33,363 nt of DNA, from NCBI GenBank assembly GCA_036741355.1, contig DAINSK010000038.1, positions 1-33,363 on the forward strand, given 5' to 3'. Position numbers and translations under genes: made by a program. Source of the stretch: JBBRGK01 sp036741355. Its GTDB lineage: Bacteria; Chloroflexota; Dehalococcoidia; CAUJGQ01. Below the pieces are notes generated by a model. That model did not search any database. It was not told where the DNA came from and saw nothing but the letters and a program-made list of their open reading frames with translations. Each line of letters opens with the position of its first letter. Position 1 is the first letter of the stretch. Shown piece by piece: positions 1-7,054 of the stretch.

Positions 1-611
1 CCGGGAGCGCCGTAGCGCTGCAGCGAACGCAGCCAGAGCTCGTAATCCTCGCAACAGCTAAGCGACTCGTCCCAGCCGCCGAGCTCCAGCAGCGCCGCGC
101 GGCGGTAGATTGCGGTGCTGGCGTTCGGGATCATCTCGCTCGTAAAGAATAGCCGCGCGCATCGGACAGGGTCGGGACAGAAGAAGTTGGCCACATCCTC
201 GCCAACCAGGTAGCGACCCTCCTCGTCGATCTTGAGCGCGTTCCCGTGCGCGGCCCAGAACTCGGGGTGCGCGACCAGGTAGCGATAGCGCTGCTCGACG
301 CCACTGGCAACGAGAATGTCATCGTCATCCAGCTCCACGAGAAACTCTCCGCGAGCGTACCTAGCGGCGCTATTCCGAGCGGCCGCCACGCCCCCTCGCA
401 CATCGTGCCACAAGGGTCTGATCCGCTCATCAGCCTTCGCCGCCTCGGCAAGGTAGGCGGCGGTCCCATCAGTGGAGGCATCGTCGACGATCACATGCTC
501 ATACGGCACGGAGAGACGCAGCGCCCGCACGCTCGCGATCGCCTCCGGAAGGAAGCTCTCGCAGCGGTTTCTGGTTGGCGTAAGAATCGAGATCACTGGA
601 AGGTGCTGCAC
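1..611 (-). CDS. Family 2 glycosyltransferase, C-terminus cut by window edge
   Basis: The minus-strand frame from a GTG at 611 stays open to the window edge (203 codons seen). An in-frame TAG lies directly upstream of this GTG, so it is the only reasonable start. The product begins with the GT-A signature PVISILTPTRNR, followed by EHVIVDDASTDGT (nucleotide-sugar binding) and GEFLVELDDDD, whose acidic run is the DXD metal site of GT2 enzymes at about residues 97-107. WDESLSCCEDYELWLR near the truncated end matches the ED motif that carries the catalytic base in inverting GT2 enzymes. The role is transfer of a sugar from an NDP-sugar to an unknown acceptor, probably a surface glycan, in the cytoplasm or at the inner membrane face. 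The gene is divergent from the glycosidase at 686. Family assignment is secure; the acceptor is unknown. Confidence 0.85.
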   Translation of the reverse strand, partial: MQHLPVISILTPTRNRCESFLPEAIASVRALRLSVPYEHVIVDDASTDGTAAYLAEAAKADERIRPLWHDVRGGVAAARNSAARYARGEFLVELDDDDILVASGVEQRYRYLVAHPEFWAAHGNALKIDEEGRYLVGEDVANFFCPDPVRCARLFFTSEMIPNASTAIYRRAALLELGGWDESLSCCEDYELWLRSLQRYGAP

Positions 612-685
612 CTATCGAGTGTAGCGCGTGCGGCACGGCCCTCACCCCGTGCGACCAGCGTACACTCCCCGGAGGAGCAAGTGAC

Positions 686-1939
686 ATGATCGAGGCGGAA
701 AGGGCACAACGCATCCGCGACGAGGCAGCGCGGATCCTGACTCAGAATCGTCGCACCGGCCACGCCGCCTGGAATGACCAGGACTACGCCTGCGTCGTAC
801 CGTCGCCAAACTCCTACCCGTTCCAGTGGTTTTGGGACTCCTGCTTCCATGCGATTGCACTGACGCACGTGAACCTCGATTGGGCCCGTGACGAGCTGGT
901 TACGCTGCTCAAAGCGGCGCAGCCGAACGGTTTTATTCCGCACCAGATCCTCTGGGAGAAGGACCGCTACCCGGAGGCCGCAGCGCGGCAGTCGGAGAAA
1001 TTTGGCGACCGCTACACCAGCTCGTCGATTCAGCCGCCTGTGCTGGCGACTGCACTGGAACGTGTGTACCGAGCGACTGGCGATCGCCGGTTCCTTGCGC
1101 ATTGCCTGCCGGCGACTGCCGCCTATTACCGCTGGCTGGGCGATGCGCGCGATCCGGACGGCGACGACCTGATCGCGATCATCCAGCCGGACGAGTCGGG
1201 CGTCGACGCCTCGCCCAAGTTCGATCCGCTGATGAACTATCCGAAGAACAACGACGACCTTGTGCGGTGGATCGATTGGCTCTACACGCGATACGCGCCG
1301 CTCCGCTTCAATGACCACGCGATCCTGGCGTTGGACCTCTTTCAGGTTGAAGAGCTGATCACGAACGTCTTTTACGTGCTCGGACTGCAGGCGCTCGCCC
1401 GGCTCTGCGACGGCGATGAGGCGGCAGAATTCGCCACCCGGGCGCGCAAGGTTCAGGATGCGTTGGTGGCGAAGTGTTATGACGAGGAGTTCGGAGCGTT
1501 CTTTGACCTGGCCGGATCCGACGAGCGGCAGTTGCGTGCGATGACGATCACCGCGCTGTGTCCGATCGCGATCCCGAGCCTTGACCGCGCCATCGTCGAC
1601 CGCCTGGTGGGGCATCTCAGCGATCCGCTTACGTTTGCGCTGCCATACCCCGTGCCCTCGGTTTCCAAACAAGAGCCATCGTTCATGCCGGGCAACGCTC
1701 GCGGGTTCATCTGGCGTGGACCCAGCTGGATCAATAGCAACTGGCTTATCAATGAAGGGCTGCGGGCGCATGGATACGCTGACCTGAGCCAGCACCTGGT
1801 CGATCGGACCTGTGAGATGATCGGGCGATCGGGTTTCCGCGAATACTACGAGCCCTTTACCGGCGAAGGCTTTGGCTCGCGCGACCACAGCTGGAGCACA
1901 CTGGTCGTTGACATGATGGACGGTCCGGTCGAGGCCTAG
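686..1939 (+). CDS. GH63-like glycosidase (glucosyl-/mannosylglycerate hydrolase type)
   Basis: A 417-aa protein with ATG at 686, preceded by GGAGG at 671-675. It has the tryptophan-rich motifs of (alpha/alpha)6-barrel glycosidases of the GH63/GH37 group: YPFQWFWDSCFHA (residues 44-56), GFIPHQILWEKDRY (82-95), IQPDESGVDASPKFD (166-180), RGPSWINSNWLINEGL (344-359) and REYYEPFTGEGFGSRDHSWS (385-404). In this group an Asp of the DESG-type motif is the usual general acid and a Glu of the REYYEP/GEG region the usual base; both are present. The length and the absence of an N-terminal domain or signal peptide fit cytoplasmic glucosylglycerate or mannosylglycerate hydrolases, which release glycerate from compatible solutes. 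The substrate is inferred from the family only. The gene stands alone on its strand, between glycosyltransferase genes on the other strand. Confidence 0.8.
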   Translation: MIEAERAQRIRDEAARILTQNRRTGHAAWNDQDYACVVPSPNSYPFQWFWDSCFHAIALTHVNLDWARDELVTLLKAAQPNGFIPHQILWEKDRYPEAAARQSEKFGDRYTSSSIQPPVLATALERVYRATGDRRFLAHCLPATAAYYRWLGDARDPDGDDLIAIIQPDESGVDASPKFDPLMNYPKNNDDLVRWIDWLYTRYAPLRFNDHAILALDLFQVEELITNVFYVLGLQALARLCDGDEAAEFATRARKVQDALVAKCYDEEFGAFFDLAGSDERQLRAMTITALCPIAIPSLDRAIVDRLVGHLSDPLTFALPYPVPSVSKQEPSFMPGNARGFIWRGPSWINSNWLINEGLRAHGYADLSQHLVDRTCEMIGRSGFREYYEPFTGEGFGSRDHSWSTLVVDMMDGPVEA

Positions 1940-1968
1940 CAGGGTCTTCCACTGCCTGGCTGCGCGCC

Positions 1969-3153
1969 CTACTGCCTACTGCCCGGCGGCAAAGTCGCTT
2001 CGCGTTCGGCCAACGCCTCACGGTACAAGGTCAGAAAGCGGTCGATCACCGGCGGCCACGTGTAAGCCGAGGCGTATCGGCGGGCAGCCGCTCCGAGCCG
2101 CCCGCGCTCAGCCGCGTCGCCGAGGAGGCGGACTAGCGCGGCAGCGGCGGCGGCCGTGTCGTTTTCTGGAACGAGCACGGCTCCCTCGCGAAGCAGCTCG
2201 GCGTTGGCGCCCACGCGGTGCGTCAGCACCGGCACACTCGCGTTCATCGCCTCAAAGAATACCAGGCCGAACGCTTCGTAGTGCGAGAAGAGCGCGAACA
2301 GGTCGCCGCGATGGTACCAGCCGTTGACCTCGGCGTCTGTCAGCTCCCCGGTAATTAGTACGGCATCCTCCAGCCCCAGGGCGCGCACCTGTCGGCGGAT
2401 CGCCTGCTCGCCGCCCTCGTCGCGCCCCACCAGTACGAGCCGCGCCGGCCGCAACAGCCGGGGGAGTGCGGCGGCGAAGGCGTCGATCAACATGGCCTGG
2501 TTCTTGTGCTCGCCCAGCCGGCCTACACATAGCACCGTCAGCGGTGCGTTCGGCTCCCGCGGCTCCGCCGGGTTATCGTCCGGATCGACCGCCCAGGGAA
2601 GCAAGATCTGCTTGCGCGGCGCTACGCGATAGGTTGCGCGGACCCGCTCGATCTCGATTGTCGAGAGCGCGGTCACGCGGTCCGCCCGGCGGCAGAGTGC
2701 AATGTTGATGGGCCGAAGCCAGAACTTGTCTCGGGTAAGGGTGTGGAACGACGGTGAAAAGATCACGGCCGTGCCGGCAGGCGCGAAGCGGGCGCTGAAG
2801 TAGTGACCCCAGAACCAGCCGTCCCCGACCCAGTGCAGCACCGTGGGCCGAAAGTGTTCGATCGCCGCTTGAATTGCCCCCGGCGGAAACCAGACCAGAG
2901 GCACAGAGAAGTACGGCGGCGCGACGTGCGGTCGCCCCGGCAGCCGCAGCACCTCCACGCCGCCATCGATCAACTCTGTGGCCGGCAGCCCATCGAGATG
3001 TTTGCGCGGAAAAGCGAAGTGGGTGGTTAACACTCCCACCGCTTCGACGTCCGGCTGCGCCCGCATCCCCGCGGACAGCCGCTCGATTACGCGCTCGATG
3101 CCGCCAAGGTATGGCTTGTAGTAGGGGGTAAGGAACAAGACACGGAGGGGCAT
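1969..3153 (-). CDS. Family 4 glycosyltransferase
   Basis: A 394-aa GT-B fold enzyme. The start is ATG at 3153 (MPLRVLFLTPYYKPYLGG), where GAGGT overlapping the upstream stop codon serves as ribosome binding site. An open frame extends upstream, but it only reads through the 3' end of the preceding gene. N-terminal domain: GGIERVIERL, the acceptor-side glycine-rich loop. C-terminal domain: LTVLCVGRLGEHKNQAML at about residue 215, and HYEAFGLVFFEAMNASVPVL, the E-x7-E motif that binds the donor nucleotide-sugar in retaining GT4 enzymes. Only 5 bp separate it from the CysRS-GT2 fusion gene, so the two are almost certainly cotranscribed. The last codons fall in a short repeat (1971-1984) that recurs at 33011. 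Family is certain; donor and acceptor are unknown. Confidence 0.88.
   Translation of the reverse strand: MPLRVLFLTPYYKPYLGGIERVIERLSAGMRAQPDVEAVGVLTTHFAFPRKHLDGLPATELIDGGVEVLRLPGRPHVAPPYFSVPLVWFPPGAIQAAIEHFRPTVLHWVGDGWFWGHYFSARFAPAGTAVIFSPSFHTLTRDKFWLRPINIALCRRADRVTALSTIEIERVRATYRVAPRKQILLPWAVDPDDNPAEPREPNAPLTVLCVGRLGEHKNQAMLIDAFAAALPRLLRPARLVLVGRDEGGEQAIRRQVRALGLEDAVLITGELTDAEVNGWYHRGDLFALFSHYEAFGLVFFEAMNASVPVLTHRVGANAELLREGAVLVPENDTAAAAAALVRLLGDAAERGRLGAAARRYASAYTWPPVIDRFLTLYREALAEREATLPPGSRQ
1971..1984 (-). repeat. 14-bp intergenic repeat supplying a stop codon (copy 1)
   Basis: The 14-mer GGGCAGTAGGCAGT occurs here on the minus strand and again exactly on the plus strand at 33011-33024. 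In both places the CAG-TAG inside it forms the last codon and stop of an ORF: the GT4 glycosyltransferase here, and a small ORF there. The identity is seen directly; whether it is a genome-wide dispersed repeat cannot be told from this window. Confidence 0.5.
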
Positions 3154-3158
3154 GGACC

Positions 3159-5354
3159 TCAATCGCCCGCGACCGGCCTGCGTAGCCGCAGCAGATCGGT
3201 GCGCTCGCGCCAGCGATGCAGGAAGCGGTTGAAGTTCTTCTTGCTCAGCGCCTCGCGTTGCTCCTCCCCCAGGCTGTTCCAGATGCGGTGGGGATGCACG
3301 ACCAGCGGTAAACCAGGCACGCGCACGAGCAGATAACCATGGTTGCGGATCTGGTATGAGTAATCTATATCGAGGTTGCGGTAGAAGCGGTACTTCTCGT
3401 CCATCAGCTCGATTTCGGGCAAGAGCGCCCGCCGCATGGCGAAGAGGTAACCTTCGAGCGCGTCGACGTCGGTCTCTTCGGTAGCCTCGAAACATCGCAG
3501 GTCATCGGTTACTAACCCGTACGCACCGGCCGCGCCGATCCCAGGCTTGGCGAGCGCATCGCGGAGTGCAGGCAACGGATCACCCGTAAACTCAATGCTC
3601 GTATCGACAATCACGACGATGCTGCCGCGGGCCCGCTTAAAGATCGCGTTGCGCCCGGCGCCCTCTCCGAGGTTGTGATCGGCGACGACGACGCGCAGCC
3701 GCGGTTCGGAGGCCATGCGCTCTGCCAACCAGGCGCTCGTACCGTCGATAGAGCCGTTATCCACCACAAGTAACTCGAACGATGCCCCGTCACAGGCACA
3801 GAGGACGCTCTCGACGCAGCGACGCAGGTCATCGAGTGCATTGGTGACCACGATGCCGATCGTCGTCTCGACCAAGTCGGGCTCATGCAGCAGCGAAGGT
3901 ATCTCGTCGGACCGCGTTATCACGGCGCCACTTTCGGGCGACGGCAGCGCTACCGCGTAGCTGCCCTCGACGGTGTCCCGCAATTCGAAGCCCTGCTCGC
4001 GAATGAGATCGCGCAGACGGTCGGCGTCGGTATAGTCGCCGCGGTGGCGCAACGCCTGTCGCTGACTGATTAACGCTTTGCATTGGTCCGTTGGGATAAG
4101 AGCATGCGCTTCGTTGAGGCCGAGCCCAAGCACCTGGTCGGCATCCAGCAAGATCGCTACCTTCGCCGCTTCGTCGCCTGGTGCGTGGAGCATCCGCCAG
4201 AGCGCGGCCAGCGCGGCAGGAAGATTCAGGTCGTCGGCAAGCGCCGCTTCGAAGGCGGCCACCCATGGATTTGACCAGGTCGTGTCCGGCTTGGGCGTGG
4301 CATTTTGAACTCGCCCGCGAAGGTGGGCGAGACCGCGCTGGGCTGCGCGGAGCGCCGCGAAGCTGAAATTGAGCCGGTGCCGGTAGTGAGCCGACAGGCA
4401 GAGGTAGCGAAAGGACAGCGGGTCAAAGCCACGGTTCTGGAGATCGTCGAGGGTATACGCATTACCGGAGGACTTTGCCATCTTCAGGCCGTCCACAAGC
4501 AGATGCTGACCGTGCACCCAGTGACCGGCAAAGCGACGGCCGGTCGCGGCCTCGCTCTGGGCGCGCTCGTCCTCGTGGTGCGGGAAGATGTTGTCCACGC
4601 CGCCGGTATGCAGGTCGAGCGTCTCGCCCAGGTGCTTGATTGCCATTGCGGAGCATTCGATGTGCCAGCCGGGGAAACCGGGCCCCCAGGGGCTGGGCCA
4701 CTGTAACGTGCGGCCAGGTTCTGCACCTTTCCAGAGCGCGAAATCGCGGGGGTCGCGCTTATCTGGGTCTGCCTGTATGCGTACGGCCTCTTCCAGTTCC
4801 GTGCCGTTCACGTTGCCGGAGAGTACGCCGTAGCTCTCGAAGGAAGCCACATTGTAATAAACGTTGCTTCCGGCAAGGTAGGCATAACCGCGTTCAAGCA
4901 GTCGCTCGATGAGCGCGGTCATCTCCGGTATATGGTCGCTGGCGCGCGGGTTGACGGCGGCAGGGAGAATGCGAAGGCGCTCGAGATCGTTTCGATAGAG
5001 GGCTGTGTAATGCGCGGCGATCTCGGCAGGCGAACGCCCTTCGGCCAGTGCAGCGGCCACAACTTTATCTTCGCCAAGGTCGAGTTGGTCCTGGCGCATG
5101 TGGCCGACGTCGGTGATGTTGACGACCTGTCGGACCAGATAGCCGGAGCGCACGAACGTGCGGCGGAGCCAGTCGGCCATCAGGTATGAACGCAAGTTCC
5201 CGATATGCACCGGCCTGTACACGGTCGGGCCGCAGGTGTACATCGAAACCTCGGGCGGGTTCCCCGCCACAAACGGCTCAATGCTATGCGTGAGCGTGTT
5301 ATAGAGCCTGAGCGGTATCACGTTTTCAACCTGGGAACTATGAGTGCCCGGCAA
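3159..5354 (-). CDS. cysS: Cysteinyl-tRNA synthetase fused to GT2 glycosyltransferase
   Basis: A single 731-codon frame. Residues 15-470 are a full-length CysRS: zinc Cys41 in TCGPTVY, the HIGH-type motif HIGN (50-53), WHIECSAMA (230-238) with zinc Cys234, TGGVDNIFPHHEDE (250-263) with the remaining zinc ligands, a KMSKS-type loop reading KMAKS (291-295), a DALR_2-like helical domain (about 366-420) and the family C-terminal segment ending near DTVEGSYAV. Residues 498-731 are a GT-A domain (TTIGIVVTNALDDL, LLVVDNGSIDGTSAWL, GEGAGRNAIFKRARG) with VDTS where DXD is usual. The aminoacylation part should charge tRNA-Cys; the sugar acceptor of the GT part is unknown. The start is TTG 5354 or, equally possible, GTG 5321; neither has a strong ribosome binding site. 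No frameshift or internal stop marks the join. It is cotranscribed with the GT4 gene downstream. Confidence 0.87.
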   Translation of the reverse strand: MPGTHSSQVENVIPLRLYNTLTHSIEPFVAGNPPEVSMYTCGPTVYRPVHIGNLRSYLMADWLRRTFVRSGYLVRQVVNITDVGHMRQDQLDLGEDKVVAAALAEGRSPAEIAAHYTALYRNDLERLRILPAAVNPRASDHIPEMTALIERLLERGYAYLAGSNVYYNVASFESYGVLSGNVNGTELEEAVRIQADPDKRDPRDFALWKGAEPGRTLQWPSPWGPGFPGWHIECSAMAIKHLGETLDLHTGGVDNIFPHHEDERAQSEAATGRRFAGHWVHGQHLLVDGLKMAKSSGNAYTLDDLQNRGFDPLSFRYLCLSAHYRHRLNFSFAALRAAQRGLAHLRGRVQNATPKPDTTWSNPWVAAFEAALADDLNLPAALAALWRMLHAPGDEAAKVAILLDADQVLGLGLNEAHALIPTDQCKALISQRQALRHRGDYTDADRLRDLIREQGFELRDTVEGSYAVALPSPESGAVITRSDEIPSLLHEPDLVETTIGIVVTNALDDLRRCVESVLCACDGASFELLVVDNGSIDGTSAWLAERMASEPRLRVVVADHNLGEGAGRNAIFKRARGSIVVIVDTSIEFTGDPLPALRDALAKPGIGAAGAYGLVTDDLRCFEATEETDVDALEGYLFAMRRALLPEIELMDEKYRFYRNLDIDYSYQIRNHGYLLVRVPGLPLVVHPHRIWNSLGEEQREALSKKNFNRFLHRWRERTDLLRLRRPVAGD

Positions 5355-5400
5355 TGATTCGCCCGGGTTACACAGCTCCTTCTCTATGGTACGCGCGTCC

Positions 5401-6129
5401 TCAGGCGAGCGGCGCCGGGAGGTTCAAACTCTCGCCTGCTCTGAATGTCTGCTCCTCGGTCTCTCCCATAACGGAAACGCCGCCCGCTCCCTGCACCTGC
5501 CAGCCGCGCACGCTGTGAATCAGCGCCGTGCGCTCGTCGATGCCGAGAAGCAGCGTACCGGGAATGCGGGACCGTCGTACGGCGTCAACCGCCCCCGGCC
5601 GATAGTGTTCGATTCGGTCGAAGTGCGGAATGACCGCCATGCCGGCCAGGATTCCCATCCCATGGATCGGCTCCCCCGCACGGCCAACGATGTTTTGAAT
5701 CGACGCGCCCATCAGCATCGCTCCCGCGCTGCAGCCCGCGAGTGCAGCGCCGTCGCGCCAGGCGGTCCGCACCGCCTCCCAGAACGGTGTGTCGCTCATC
5801 GTTTCAACGAGATACCGTGGATTGCCGCCCGAAAAATAAATGAGGCGGGCACTTTGCACTAGTGACACGTAGCGCTCGTCGGCGCTCGCGCGGTCGAGCA
5901 CAAAAGCCGGTTCAGCCGGCACGCTCAGCCTCTCTAGAAAGTGACGGATGCCGCTATCGGCCCACTCCTCCGGTTTCCCCGGCTCCAGCGCCGCCGCGGT
6001 TGGAACGATCACCACTGGCCCGCACTGGCGCGTAGCGTCCGCCAGCAGAGTTCGGTCAATCTCTGTCATATCGTCGAGAAATTCACCCGAGCCGACGAGA
6101 GCAAGTGGTCCTGCCATACTACTTCCCAT
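5401..6129 (-). CDS. Peptidase S51-like / cyanophycinase-family protein
   Basis: A 242-aa class-I glutamine-amidotransferase-like fold of the S51 (dipeptidase E/cyanophycinase) type. The N-terminus reads GPLALVGSGEFL. VVIVPTAA and LIYFSGGNPRYLVE are typical family segments, and GCSAGAMLMG holds the nucleophile Ser in a G-x-S-A-G elbow. There is no signal peptide, so it should act in the cytoplasm as a serine peptidase or related hydrolase; the substrate cannot be assigned. Two starts are possible: ATG 6129, or ATG 6117 (MAGPLALVGSG), which has GGGAAG 7 nt upstream and removes four non-conserved residues. It is divergent from the DUF3291 gene across a short intergenic region. Confidence 0.75.
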   Translation of the reverse strand: MGSSMAGPLALVGSGEFLDDMTEIDRTLLADATRQCGPVVIVPTAAALEPGKPEEWADSGIRHFLERLSVPAEPAFVLDRASADERYVSLVQSARLIYFSGGNPRYLVETMSDTPFWEAVRTAWRDGAALAGCSAGAMLMGASIQNIVGRAGEPIHGMGILAGMAVIPHFDRIEHYRPGAVDAVRRSRIPGTLLLGIDERTALIHSVRGWQVQGAGGVSVMGETEEQTFRAGESLNLPAPLA

Positions 6130-6141
6130 CGGAACGTGACG

Positions 6142-6171
6142 TTGCCAGAATTGTAGCCTGAATATTACACT
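6142..6171 (+). promoter_or_regulatory. Candidate sigma70-type promoter for the DUF3291 gene
   Basis: TTGCCA (6142-6147) and TACACT (6166-6171) are separated by 18 bp, about 37 bp before the ATG at 6209. Matches to consensus are 5 of 6 and 4 of 6. Assigned by eye only. Confidence 0.35.
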
Positions 6172-6208
6172 CGTTGCCGCCCATCCGGCGCGGCACTATG
6201 CTGACGCC

Positions 6209-6709
6209 ATGACTGCCAGAAGTTTCGACCTTGCCCAGGTAAACATCGCCCTCCTACGTGAGCCGCTCGATTCGCCGCTGTTGGCTGATTTCGTGGCAGC
6301 GCTGGGACCCGTCAACGCGCTTGCGGATACCAGCCGAGGGTTCGTCTGGCGTTTGCAGACGGATGATGGCGACGCGACGGCGATTCGCGCGTTTGGAGAC
6401 GATCGTCTGATCGTCAACATGTCGACCTGGGAGAGCATCGACGCGCTGGCGGACTTTGTCTACCGCAGCGCCCACACCGACGTGATGCGGCAGCGGCGAA
6501 AGTGGTTTCAGCAACTGGAGCAGATGTACACGGTCCTGTGGTGGGTACCCGCGGGACACCGTCCGACCGTGGCCCAGGCGGAAGAGCGTCTCAACCTCAT
6601 CCGGGCCCTTGGCACATCGCCGCACGCTTTCACCTTCCGGGAACCCTCTCCTCCCCCGGGCTCTGATGAAGCGCTGCAGACCCGTGAGGACGATTACTGT
6701 CTCGCCTGA
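6209..6709 (+). CDS. DUF3291 family protein
   Basis: A 166-aa protein whose start FDLAQVNIALLREPLDSP and core FVWRLQTDDGDAT, LIVNMSTWESIDALADFVY and HTDVMRQRRKWF match the DUF3291 family, predicted dimeric alpha/beta-barrel proteins related to small monooxygenases. The central WWVPAGHRPTVAQAEERL is also typical. No biochemical role is established for the family. There is no signal peptide or membrane segment. It is monocistronic, since the next plus-strand gene begins 345 bp later after a stretch containing a decayed gene on the other strand. Confidence 0.8.
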   Translation: MTARSFDLAQVNIALLREPLDSPLLADFVAALGPVNALADTSRGFVWRLQTDDGDATAIRAFGDDRLIVNMSTWESIDALADFVYRSAHTDVMRQRRKWFQQLEQMYTVLWWVPAGHRPTVAQAEERLNLIRALGTSPHAFTFREPSPPPGSDEALQTREDDYCLA

Positions 6710-6816
6710 CGCGGACGGCGGCACGCTGCTACATCTATATACTTATATAGCGCTGGTGTTGGCCGAGCCCACCTTCCTGGCTGCCAACTGCATGTGAGTA
6801 CCAGTTGACAGGAAGC

Positions 6817-6960
6817 TCAGTCGCCCGCGGTGACAGCCGCATGCGGCGTCGCGTACTGGAAGTATCCGCGGCCGGACTTTCGGCCCAGGTGGCCTTGCAG
6901 GTACGCGGCAACCGTGCGAGATTGCGACCTGATGGCATCTCGGCGGTTGATCGGCATATG
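6817..6960 (-). pseudogene. Decayed C-terminus of a 3-hydroxyacyl-CoA dehydrogenase
   Basis: In the gene-free stretch 6710-7054 the minus strand encodes TVAAYLQGHLGRKSGRGYF followed by QYATPH and a TGA at 6817. GxLGRKxGRGFYxY is the hallmark end of the C-terminal domain of 3-hydroxybutyryl/3-hydroxyacyl-CoA dehydrogenases. Upstream in the same frame nothing resembles the rest of the enzyme (no Rossmann glycine loop), so only the last 35-45 codons remain. The right edge is approximate. Its position beside an acyl-CoA carboxylase gene suggests a lost fatty-acid or acyl-CoA gene. The rest of 6710-7054 shows nothing recognisable except the ribosome binding site of the next gene. Confidence 0.55.
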
Positions 6961-7054
6961 GCCGATAATCTGTAGCCGGGGCCAGGACGCTGGAATTCGG
7001 TCCCTGCGCGTCGCAGTATCGAAAAGCCATGGCGCCGGCCAAAAGAGGTGACGG

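Noticed and set aside
593..1888. Long open frame of 431 codons on the minus strand
   Set aside because: It is antisense to the GH63-like glycosidase, rich in Arg/Val with no domain, and a by-product of high GC content.
1969..5354. CysRS-like plus GT4 genes read as mycothiol genes mshC and mshA
   Set aside because: The synthetase keeps the complete C-terminal DALR-type part that MshC lacks, the extra domain is GT2, and no mshB or mshD is present.
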